Of a stretch of DNA of 6,450 nucleotides, positions 1 through 6,059 are shown in pieces. Every line of letters begins with the position of its first letter. The first letter of the stretch is position 1. The translations under genes and the position numbers were made by a program. The notes beneath the pieces were generated by a model. That model was given only the letters and a program-made list of their open reading frames with translations. It was not told where the DNA came from and ran no database searches. This stretch comes from an uncultured Bacilli bacterium. Lineage in GTDB: Bacteria > Bacillota_I > Bacilli_A > RF39 > UBA660. The stretch spans positions 1 to 6,450 of the forward strand of contig CAKOKM010000047.1 in assembly GCA_934091015.1 (NCBI GenBank). The letters run 5' to 3'.

Positions 1-1097
1 TTTTTACTTGTTAATATTTTATATTCTTCAAATATTTTAGGATCTTTTTTCTTTAAGTATTCTTTATAAATATTTTTTGCATTAGAATCTAAAATATAAC
101 TATTAAAATCTATCTCATTATTTAATTTATTTGCTGTGTTAATTATATTTACGTAATCATTAAACATATTATGTTCTTGGTTATAACTGCTAATTAATTC
201 TTCATAATATTTTTTTAATTGATATTCTATGGGTTCTGGTAAGTTTTTTCTTTCAACATTATTAATGTTTGTTCTAAAAGATATTAAGCTTTTTTCTTTT
301 AACATGTCAAAAAATTTACTGTCATTAAGAATATTTTCTGGGAAAATAACATCTGTATCTATTAATCTTTTAATATTTAATTTGGTAAAAAGATAAGTCG
401 TTCTTTTGTCCGTTTGGAATAAATAGTTAATAGAATCACTACTAAAATTGTCTGCTATTAAGACTAAAAGATTGTCATCAAGTTTAGCATCGATTAATTT
501 TTTTTGAATATCAAAAGATAAATAATTTATAAAATAATACAAATATTTTTTAACTTTTAATTCATTTAATTTTAATATTATTTTTATTATTAAATCATAA
601 TCTAAATAGGGAAAAACTTCTTTATAAAAAGTTACATCTTCAAAAAGTTCTAGAAATAATTCGTTATTTGTTAATAGATAATTAATTAGTGCAAGTGTTT
701 CTTCTTTGTTCATACAAAGGTATCTAAATATTTTATATTTTTCAATTTCATTATCATTGTATACTTCATTTATTGTTTGTTTATCTAGTAATGAGATTAT
801 TTCTACTACTGTTAATTTTTGTTTTAATTTTGTAAGATCTTTATAATCACTATATTGTTCTAATATATAATATTTTAGTTTTTCTTTAACTAAGGGGTTA
901 TTTAAAAATAATGATCTGTTTTCTTCATTAAGTTTATTTATTTTAATAATTAGTTCATAGGGAGTAATGGTATTTAAATTATTTAAAATTTTATCTATAT
1001 CTAATATTTCAGTAGTTTCAATATTTTTTTGTTTTGGAACTTCAACTGGCATTTCTTTTAGTTTAAAAATTTTATTAAAGAATTTTGTTATATTCAT
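1..1097 (-). CDS. Hypothetical glycine-free, probably all-helical protein (3' end outside window)
   Basis: The frame opens at ATG 1097-1095 and stays open for 365 codons to the window edge, so the C-terminus is missing. The start is supported by AGGTGG at 1107-1102, four bases upstream. The protein begins MNITKFFNKIFKLKEMPVEV. I do not recognise the family. By my reading the visible part has no glycine and no tryptophan, only about five alanines, and is dominated by Leu, Ile, Lys, Asn, Glu, Phe and Tyr. Hydrophobic residues recur in a helical pattern throughout, as in FLNNPLVKEKLKYYI (64-78) and ALINYLLTNNELFLELF (136-152). This suggests a helical-repeat scaffold, but I could not define a repeat unit. 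There is no signal peptide or clear membrane segment, so it is probably cytoplasmic. It starts 39 bases after mgtE with no terminator between them, so the two are probably co-transcribed. That the ORF is real is fairly sure; its function is unknown. Confidence 0.8.
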   Translation of the reverse strand, partial: MNITKFFNKIFKLKEMPVEVPKQKNIETTEILDIDKILNNLNTITPYELIIKINKLNEENRSLFLNNPLVKEKLKYYILEQYSDYKDLTKLKQKLTVVEIISLLDKQTINEVYNDNEIEKYKIFRYLCMNKEETLALINYLLTNNELFLELFEDVTFYKEVFPYLDYDLIIKIILKLNELKVKKYLYYFINYLSFDIQKKLIDAKLDDNLLVLIADNFSSDSINYLFQTDKRTTYLFTKLNIKRLIDTDVIFPENILNDSKFFDMLKEKSLISFRTNINNVERKNLPEPIEYQLKKYYEELISSYNQEHNMFNDYVNIINTANKLNNEIDFNSYILDSNAKNIYKEYLKKKDPKIFEEYKILTSK

Positions 1098-1136
1098 TGG
1101 ACCACCTAATTCATTTTTATTTTCTCATATATTTTT

Positions 1137-2468
1137 CTATATGCCTAGAAGTAATTTAGCAACATAGAAGTAGATAAGTAAACTGCAGGCATCAACTATG
1201 GTAGTGATAAATGGACTTGCCATAACGGCTGGATCGAATTTAAGTTTTTTAGCAATCATTGGTAAGGTACAACCAATTAATTTAGCTAAAATAATTGTAA
1301 CAATTAAGGTTAAACAAACTGTTAATGATACTAATAATGGGATTCGGTCAATTATTAATAACTTTAAAAAGTTACATAATGCGAGTGTTAGTGAGCATAG
1401 AATAGCTACTTTTGATTCTTTCCATATTACTTTAAAGATGTCTTTAAATTCAATATCATTTAAGGAAAGGGCACGAATAACACTTACGCTTGATTGACTT
1501 CCGGCATTTCCTCCGGTATCCATTAACATGGGAATGAAGGCGGTTAATATTGTATATGCTTTTAATTCTTCTTCAAAACTTTCAATTATTTTGCCAGTAA
1601 ATGTAGCAGATATCATTAGTAATAGTAGCCATGGCATTCTAGCTTTATAGGTTTCAAAGGTTGTTGTTTGATCATATGGTTTTTCACTTGGTAACATGGC
1701 TGCCATTTTTTCCATATCTTCGGTTGCTTCTTCTTCAATAATATCAACTACATCATCAATTGTTATGATACCAACTAGACGATTTTCTAAATCAACTACA
1801 GGTAAGACAGAATAATCATAATCTTGGAAATATTTGGCAACTTCTTCTTGATCCATTAAAGTAGAAATAGCATGTTCACATTCTTCCATAATATCGTCAA
1901 CTAACATTTCAGGATCATTTATAAGTAAATCTTTAATAGAAATACGTCCAAGAAGTTTACGTTCATTATCAGTTACAAAACAGGCATCAAAAGAAGCGAA
2001 TTCATCTTTTTGTTTTCTAATTCTAGCAATTGATTCTTTAATAGTTAATCCTTTTTTTAGATGGATATATTCTACTGCCATTAAAGAACCTGCTGAATTT
2101 TCAGGATATTTAAGTAAACGATTAATATCATTTCTAGTATCTTTATCTACATTTGATAAAAGGGATTGAACCATTACGGCTGGCATTTCATCAAATAGGT
2201 CGGCTGCATCATCAGTAAACATATCTTCAATTATTTGAGTTGCTTCCTTTTTAGATAGTAAATTTATTAAATGTTTTTGAGTTTCATCTTCTAAGTTAAC
2301 AAATACATCTGTTGCAATAGTTTTAGGTAGTAGTCTAAATACTTTAATCATTTCATCTTCGTCTAATTCTTCTAAGAATTCAGCTATATCATATTCATTC
2401 ATTTCAATTAAAGTATTTTTTAACTCTTTTAAATTGTTATTTTCTAATAATTCTTTTAAGTTTTCCAT
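1137..2468 (-). CDS. mgtE: Magnesium transporter MgtE
   Basis: A 443-residue Mg2+-gated channel/transporter of the cytoplasmic membrane, close to the 450 residues of the structurally known Thermus protein. Regions in order: an acidic helical N domain (about 1-125); a pair of CBS domains (about 130-250, including FDACFVTDNERKLLGRISI at 160-178 and SVLPVVDLENRLVGIITIDD at 220-239); an acidic connecting (plug) helix (about 240-265); and a membrane domain of about five helices (about 278-443). The membrane part carries the family signature PMLMDTGGNAGSQSS (313-327) and DPAVMASPFITTIVD (412-426); D426 matches the conserved pore aspartate. In this family the N and CBS domains bind cytosolic Mg2+ and close the pore. 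The start is ATG 2468, preceded by a full AAGGAGGT (2482-2475) six bases upstream. The leader is too short to hold an Mg2+ riboswitch. No key residue appears to be missing. Confidence 0.97.
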   Translation of the reverse strand: MENLKELLENNNLKELKNTLIEMNEYDIAEFLEELDEDEMIKVFRLLPKTIATDVFVNLEDETQKHLINLLSKKEATQIIEDMFTDDAADLFDEMPAVMVQSLLSNVDKDTRNDINRLLKYPENSAGSLMAVEYIHLKKGLTIKESIARIRKQKDEFASFDACFVTDNERKLLGRISIKDLLINDPEMLVDDIMEECEHAISTLMDQEEVAKYFQDYDYSVLPVVDLENRLVGIITIDDVVDIIEEEATEDMEKMAAMLPSEKPYDQTTTFETYKARMPWLLLLMISATFTGKIIESFEEELKAYTILTAFIPMLMDTGGNAGSQSSVSVIRALSLNDIEFKDIFKVIWKESKVAILCSLTLALCNFLKLLIIDRIPLLVSLTVCLTLIVTIILAKLIGCTLPMIAKKLKFDPAVMASPFITTIVDACSLLIYFYVAKLLLGI

Positions 2469-2494
2469 AACTGGACCTCCTTATTCGTCAATTT

Positions 2495-2523
2495 AATTTA
2501 GCACTTATATGAAGAAAAAGAAA
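2495..2523 (-). promoter_or_regulatory. Probable promoter of mgtE (extended -10)
   Basis: TGC TAAATT at 2503-2495 fits an extended -10 element (TGnTATAAT). The hexamer 17 bases upstream, TTTCTT at 2523-2518, is a poor -35 and overlaps the upstream terminator. Transcription would begin near 2488, leaving a leader of about 20 bases that is mostly the ribosome binding site. The terminator immediately before it makes a separate promoter necessary unless readthrough supplies mgtE. The same TGCTAAA core occurs in the better promoter at 5991-6019. Confidence 0.45.
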
Positions 2524-2540
2524 GACTTTTTGTCTTCCTT
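2511..2540 (-). terminator. Rho-independent terminator after the YitT-family gene
   Basis: On the minus strand, GGAAGAC (2538-2532) and GTCTTTC (2526-2520) form a seven-pair stem including one G-U pair, around an AAAAA loop. Two further A-U pairs can extend it (2540-2539 with 2519-2518). It is followed by TTTTT (2519-2515) and a pyrimidine-rich tail. It starts one base after the TAA stop at 2544-2542, and would separate the prfB/YitT unit from mgtE. The other strand has no equivalent T-tract, so it works in one direction. Confidence 0.75.
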
Positions 2541-2541
2541 A

Positions 2542-3390
2542 TTAGTTTATGTTTAATTTTTTTGATATGGTAACGTTTTTATTAATTGCTTCATAGTTAT
2601 CAATTATAAATACGAAAGCATTGGGGTCGATTAAGTTTACTCCTTCTTTTAGACGATAATAGTCTTTGGTATCAACTACTGTCATTATTATTTTATTTTT
2701 ATTGTTAGAATATCCACCTTTAACATTAAATTCGGTATAATCATGATTTAATTCATTTATTAGGTAATCTTTAACTTCTGATTCTTTAGTAGTAATTATA
2801 AAGAATGTTTTAGAATTTGATACTCCAATTCGTGATTTTTTTGACATGTAATTTATTAGGAATATTGCAATTACGGAGTATACTGCTGTTTCGAAACCAT
2901 ATGATAAGAAGGTTAAAATTACAACTATTACATCAACTAAAAGTGAGATGTCTTTACTTTTTTTAGTACGATAGTTATTAACTATTTCGTCTAATATAGA
3001 AAATCCGCCAACATGGTAATTGGATTTATGAATTAAACTATAACCAATTCCGGTTAGATAAGCACCAGAAATAACTAAAACTATTTTGTCTATTGTTGAT
3101 AAGTCTATTTTAGATGTAAAGTAAAATGATAAATAAATAGTTATGGGAATTATAAAACTAGTTATAATGTATTTTTTACAATCTTTATAGCCTAGCACTA
3201 AAATTCCGAAAAACAATAATATTATATTAACGGCTAGAATGGTAATTCCGGGATTTATCGGTATAACATTATAAAAAAATTCTGATAAACCAAAAACGGT
3301 TGTTGATATTAAATTATATGGTAAAAAGAAAATGTTAAAGCATAAACCAATTATTATACTTCCTAATACGACATTTAAATATTTTTTCAT
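2542..3390 (-). CDS. YitT-family membrane protein (DUF161/DUF2179)
   Basis: A 282-residue integral membrane protein of the YitT (UPF0750) family, near the usual length of 280-290; the molecular function of the family is not established. About six hydrophobic segments are visible (roughly 5-25, 48-68, 74-92, 102-120, 147-163 and 168-182). They are followed by a soluble C-terminal DUF2179 domain (about 194-268) with the typical ending LIDPNAFVFIIDNYEA (253-268). Where many members have a GSTGG-like loop, this one has NYHVGGFSILDEI (124-136). The start ATG 3390 overlaps the prfB stop as ATGA, and its ribosome binding site AAGGAGG (3401-3395) lies inside the last prfB codons, so translation is probably coupled. 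Bacillus subtilis also has a YitT paralogue, yvjA, directly after prfB, which supports the pairing. A terminator follows directly. Confidence 0.9.
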   Translation of the reverse strand: MKKYLNVVLGSIIIGLCFNIFFLPYNLISTTVFGLSEFFYNVIPINPGITILAVNIILLFFGILVLGYKDCKKYIITSFIIPITIYLSFYFTSKIDLSTIDKIVLVISGAYLTGIGYSLIHKSNYHVGGFSILDEIVNNYRTKKSKDISLLVDVIVVILTFLSYGFETAVYSVIAIFLINYMSKKSRIGVSNSKTFFIITTKESEVKDYLINELNHDYTEFNVKGGYSNNKNKIIMTVVDTKDYYRLKEGVNLIDPNAFVFIIDNYEAINKNVTISKKLNIN

Positions 3391-3402
3391 TTTTCCTCCT
3401 TT
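3387..3402 (-). promoter_or_regulatory. ATGA stop/start overlap with embedded ribosome binding site
   Basis: The prfB stop TGA (3389-3387) shares two bases with the ATG of the YitT-family gene (3390-3388). AAGGAGG (3401-3395) sits four bases before that ATG and also encodes the end of RF2 (Lys-Glu-Glu-Lys). This arrangement favours reinitiation by ribosomes finishing prfB, tying membrane protein output to RF2 translation. It also shows UGA serving as a genuine stop here. Confidence 0.8.
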
Positions 3403-4476
3403 AAATAACTTTCCATAAATCCGATAATATTGCCATTAAGAACTCCATCGGCATTATAGTCTTCATAATTAGTTCTTACGTCTTTTACTAATTTGTATGG
3501 TTCTAAGGTATAGTTTCTTATTTGACTACCAAACTCGATATTTAAGTGATTCTTTAAATTATCAATATTTTGTTCATGATTTTTTTCCATTAATGAGATT
3601 AATTTGCTTGTTAATATATTCATAGCAATTTCTTTGTTTTTGATTTGACTTCTTTCATTTTGGCATGTTACGACAATACCGGTTTTTAAATGAGTTATTC
3701 GAACAGCTGAATCGGTTGTGTTTACTCCTTGACCACCTTTGCCACTTGATCGGTAGACATCTACTCTAATATCATCTGGCTTTATTTCTATTTCTTTATT
3801 TTGTTTTATAACAGGAATGATTGATACAGCCGCAAATGAGGTATGACGTCTTGAATTGGAATCAAAAGGGCTTATTCTAACTAAACGATGAACTCCTTGT
3901 TCACTTTTAAAATAGCCATATGGATAATAACCATCTATTTTTAAGGTAACTGAATTAATACCTGCTTCATCATTTTTTTGCAAATCTAGAACTTCATATT
4001 TGTAATTGTTTTTATCACAAAACATTTCATACATTCTAAGTAACATATTCGCCCAATCGTGAGCCTCGGTTCCACCAGCTCCAGGATGAATTTCAAGATA
4101 ACATGGTAAGTCATCATATTTTCCATTTAAATATGTTTCTATTTCTAATAATTCAATTTGTTGTTTAATATCTTCTAAATTATTTTCTATTTCTTTAACT
4201 TCGTTATCATCTTCAGTTAATAAATCTAATAGTTCGATATTTGTTGATATGTGATTTAATAATTCCTGATACTTAGTTGTACTTTTCTTTAAATTTTGTA
4301 TTTTTACATTTAACTCATTTATTTTATTAAGATCTTGATAGTTTTCTTCTTTTTGAAGTTCTAATTCAATATTTTTTATTTCATTTAATTTAGAATCAAT
4401 GTCAAAGTGACCTCCCAATTTGATTTAAATTATTTTTAAGTTGATTATATTCTTCTTTTAATTTAGAAAGTTCCAT
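3387..4476 (-). CDS. prfB: Peptide chain release factor 2, expressed by +1 frameshift
   Basis: RF2 ends translation at UGA and UAA codons by triggering peptidyl-tRNA hydrolysis in the ribosome. The coding region is split: ATG 4476 to CTT 4405 (24 codons), the base T4404 is skipped, then GAC 4403 onward to TGA 3389-3387. The product is 362 residues, against 365-366 in E. coli and B. subtilis. Visible parts: an N-terminal coiled-coil region (about 1-105); HPGAGGTEAHDWANMLLRMY (130-149); the stop-codon-reading tripeptide SPF (202-204), which marks RF2 rather than RF1; and the catalytic GGQ (247-249), all at positions matching E. coli RF2. The residue after GGQ is Gly where many homologues have His. 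A weak GGTGA (4485-4481) precedes the start. The TTG at 4418 opens only the downstream frame and should not be used as the start. RF2 level controls its own frameshifting. Confidence 0.97.
4401..4416 (-). promoter_or_regulatory. prfB: Programmed +1 frameshift site of prfB
   Basis: The minus strand reads GGG AGG TCA CTT TGA C. This has the three known elements of the bacterial RF2 site: an internal Shine-Dalgarno-like GGGAGG (4416-4411), a three-base spacer, and the slippery CTT (4407-4405) followed by in-frame TGA (4404-4402) and C4401. The E. coli site, AGGGGG TAT CTT TGA C, has the same spacing. When RF2 is scarce the ribosome pauses at UGA and slips forward one base to read GAC; when RF2 is abundant it terminates after 24 residues. 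The coding frame continues on the other side only after this shift. Confidence 0.95.
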
Positions 4477-4491
4477 ATTATCACCAATTAA

Positions 4492-4520
4492 AGTATATAT
4501 TTTTTTTAACAAAAAAACAA
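4492..4520 (-). promoter_or_regulatory. Possible promoter of prfB
   Basis: TATACT (4497-4492) matches the -10 consensus at five of six bases. TTGTTT (4520-4515), 17 bases upstream, is a weak -35 with three of six matches. The element overlaps the T-tract side of the preceding terminator. It would give a start near 4486 and a leader of only about ten bases, which is unusually short and lowers confidence. The surrounding run of A and T makes chance matches likely. Confidence 0.35.
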
Positions 4521-4540
4521 GAATATTTGTAATTCTTGTT
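4511..4540 (-). terminator. Rho-independent terminator after the transglutaminase-like gene
   Basis: AACAAGAAT (4540-4532) pairs perfectly with ATTCTTGTT (4524-4516) over nine bases around a seven-base loop, followed by a run of seven T (4517-4511). The first stem base is the last base of the TAA stop (4542-4540). It separates this gene from prfB. The stem is AT-rich, but its perfect pairing, its T-run and its position make the call strong. Confidence 0.85.
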
Positions 4541-5967
4541 TATCCAATTTTATTTGATTTTTTAAAGTTAAAGGCATCTTCAGTTGATTTTATTAAACGT
4601 TTTCCGATTCCCGGCTCATAATATTCATAATAATCTTCAATATCAGGATCGATGATAGAACGATAATAAACTAATTCATTAATGGCATAATAGGGATTTA
4701 ATCTACGATTTAATTCGGCTACTTTTATTTCTTCTTGTAATATGAGGTTACTTATTTCTTCGCTATTTATAAGTCCTTGTTTTATTTGTTCTAAAATATT
4801 ATTTTGTTCACTTTTATTTAAATATTCATAGTATCTATCGTAAACTAATTCTTCTAAATATTTAATATAGTCAGATGGTGCTTGAAAATATTTTCTCTTT
4901 AATGTTTTTTGTTTATAAGAGAATAAATCAGCATAAACTGTTTTCATAGCAATATTTCCTCTGACTTGAAGTGGTAATGGTTTAATAAACTTATGATAAT
5001 AAGCGTAGATTTCATAACCATCCATATTATTTGGTATTTTTAAATTGTGTAAAAATTTTCGAGTAGCTTCTAAGTATTTTAATAATTCTTTTGGATCATC
5101 GAATTTTCTATTTCTTTGGTTAAAAAGGTCGTTAGATTTTAGTAATTTGTTAACTAAATATCCTCCTGGTACATCAATATAACCTAAACTTATGTCTAAA
5201 TCTTCATTGTCTCTACGACGAGCAAGTATTTCTTTAGCCATTTCCATATTCTGATAATCACTAAATATATCACCCAGTTTTATACCACTATATTTTTGAG
5301 GTAGTATGTAAAAACCGGTTGTTTCACTCATTGATTTTGCATTACTAAAGTCGATTGAATTTCCAATGTAATCAGTTGCATCAGCTATAATTATTTCACC
5401 GTTATGTAAATTTATTTCGACCCATGTATGATCTTGACCTGGAATTTGCATTATTTTATTTTCAATTCCAAAATAATTTAGTATATAAGAATATAGTTCC
5501 GACCATTGGCTACAAACTACATAAGAGAATAATTTTGCGTTTTTTACATCGATTGGAGTATTAACAATTATTTGCTTTTGTTCATAAGAAACTTTTGTGT
5601 AAGAAATATCATAATATAAGTTACGTGCAAGCTCAATATATGCATATCTAGCAATTAATTTCGGATCGGTTAATCTTTCAAATTTAATTTTGTTGATAAT
5701 GTAGTCAGTTAAGTTACCGGTAACTAAATTTTTAGAAGCATTATTACTTTTAGATATTCTTTCGTTATTTTTATTTATTATTATTTTTAATTTATTTTCA
5801 ATATCCTTGATTATTTTTTCATAGCCATTTTTATTTAGTGTTTTTAATTGTTTTAGATAATTTTCTGCTATAACAGTTTGATTTAATAAAATATTATTAC
5901 GATTTGAATTCACATTATATGAATAAATAAAATCTAACATTTCTTTTAATTCTAATTCAATTCCCAT
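4540..5967 (-). CDS. Cytoplasmic protein with transglutaminase-like core
   Basis: A 475-residue protein with no signal peptide or membrane segment. Residues about 132-222 look like a transglutaminase-like (papain-fold) domain: VVCSQWSELYSYILNYFGIE (150-169) with candidate nucleophile C152, GQDHTWVEINL (177-187) with H180, and IIIADATD (192-199) with D196. This Cys...His-x-Trp...Asp order and spacing is typical of the superfamily, which includes proteases, amidases and cross-linkers, so the reaction cannot be named. Around the core are a Lys/Asn-rich helical N-terminal region (1-95), a linking segment with RYAYIELARNLYYD (107-120), and a long C-terminal region (225-475) that I do not recognise, ending in a Tyr/acid-rich stretch (DIEDYYEYYEPG, 442-453). 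The start ATG 5967 follows AAGGGGGA (5980-5973) by five bases. The gene has its own promoter and terminator and so appears monocistronic. The ORF is certain, the fold probable, the role unknown. Confidence 0.85.
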   Translation of the reverse strand: MGIELELKEMLDFIYSYNVNSNRNNILLNQTVIAENYLKQLKTLNKNGYEKIIKDIENKLKIIINKNNERISKSNNASKNLVTGNLTDYIINKIKFERLTDPKLIARYAYIELARNLYYDISYTKVSYEQKQIIVNTPIDVKNAKLFSYVVCSQWSELYSYILNYFGIENKIMQIPGQDHTWVEINLHNGEIIIADATDYIGNSIDFSNAKSMSETTGFYILPQKYSGIKLGDIFSDYQNMEMAKEILARRRDNEDLDISLGYIDVPGGYLVNKLLKSNDLFNQRNRKFDDPKELLKYLEATRKFLHNLKIPNNMDGYEIYAYYHKFIKPLPLQVRGNIAMKTVYADLFSYKQKTLKRKYFQAPSDYIKYLEELVYDRYYEYLNKSEQNNILEQIKQGLINSEEISNLILQEEIKVAELNRRLNPYYAINELVYYRSIIDPDIEDYYEYYEPGIGKRLIKSTEDAFNFKKSNKIG

Positions 5968-5990
5968 AATTATCCCCCTTAGTTATGTGC

Positions 5991-6019
5991 ATTTTAGCAC
6001 GTTTGTTCGTTTTTGTCAA
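5991..6019 (-). promoter_or_regulatory. Strong sigma-A-type promoter of the transglutaminase-like gene
   Basis: A perfect -35 TTGACA (6019-6014), a 17-base spacer ending in TGC, and a -10 TAAAAT (5996-5991) with five of six consensus matches give an extended -10 promoter. The start of transcription would fall near 5984, leaving a leader of about 17 bases that is essentially the ribosome binding site. The -10 is flanked by GTGC (6000-5997) and GCAC (5990-5987), a small inverted repeat. The promoter lies just after the trpS terminator, so this gene is transcribed independently. Confidence 0.85.
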
Positions 6020-6030
6020 ATTGGACGATT

Positions 6031-6059
6031 AAAAAATAATATGGTGAATCCATATTATT
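6031..6059 (-). terminator. Rho-independent terminator overlapping the trpS stop
   Basis: AATAATATGG (6059-6050) pairs perfectly with CCATATTATT (6044-6035) over ten bases around the loop ATTCA, followed by six T (6036-6031). The trpS stop codon TAA (6057-6055) lies inside the upstream arm, so a terminating ribosome would cover the hairpin until it leaves. It ends the trpS transcript just before the next promoter. Confidence 0.85.

Noticed and set aside
1126..1143. Inverted repeat CATATA/TATATG around the mgtE stop codon as a terminator
   Set aside because: Six pairs, almost all A-T, with no T-tract following on the minus strand; too weak to act as a terminator.
967..1167. Plus-strand ORF of 66 codons
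   Set aside because: It lies antisense to the 5' end of the glycine-free gene and the 3' end of mgtE, has no ribosome binding site that I can see, and its Phe/Ser/Ile-rich translation is what the complement of Lys/Glu/Asn-rich coding gives.
1198..1497. Plus-strand ORF of 99 codons
   Set aside because: Entirely antisense to the conserved membrane domain of mgtE; a shadow frame.
2495..2505. TTAGCACTT next to mgtE resembling a half of the HrcA operator CIRCE (TTAGCACTC-N9-GAGTGCTAA)
   Set aside because: The second half is absent at the required spacing, and the match is explained by an extended -10 element. The similar TTAGCAC at 5994-6000 also lacks a partner.
3387..4418. prfB starting at TTG 4418
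   Set aside because: This TTG overlaps the frameshift signal in the downstream frame; the ATG 4476 frame plus CTT-TGA-C reconstructs a full-length RF2.
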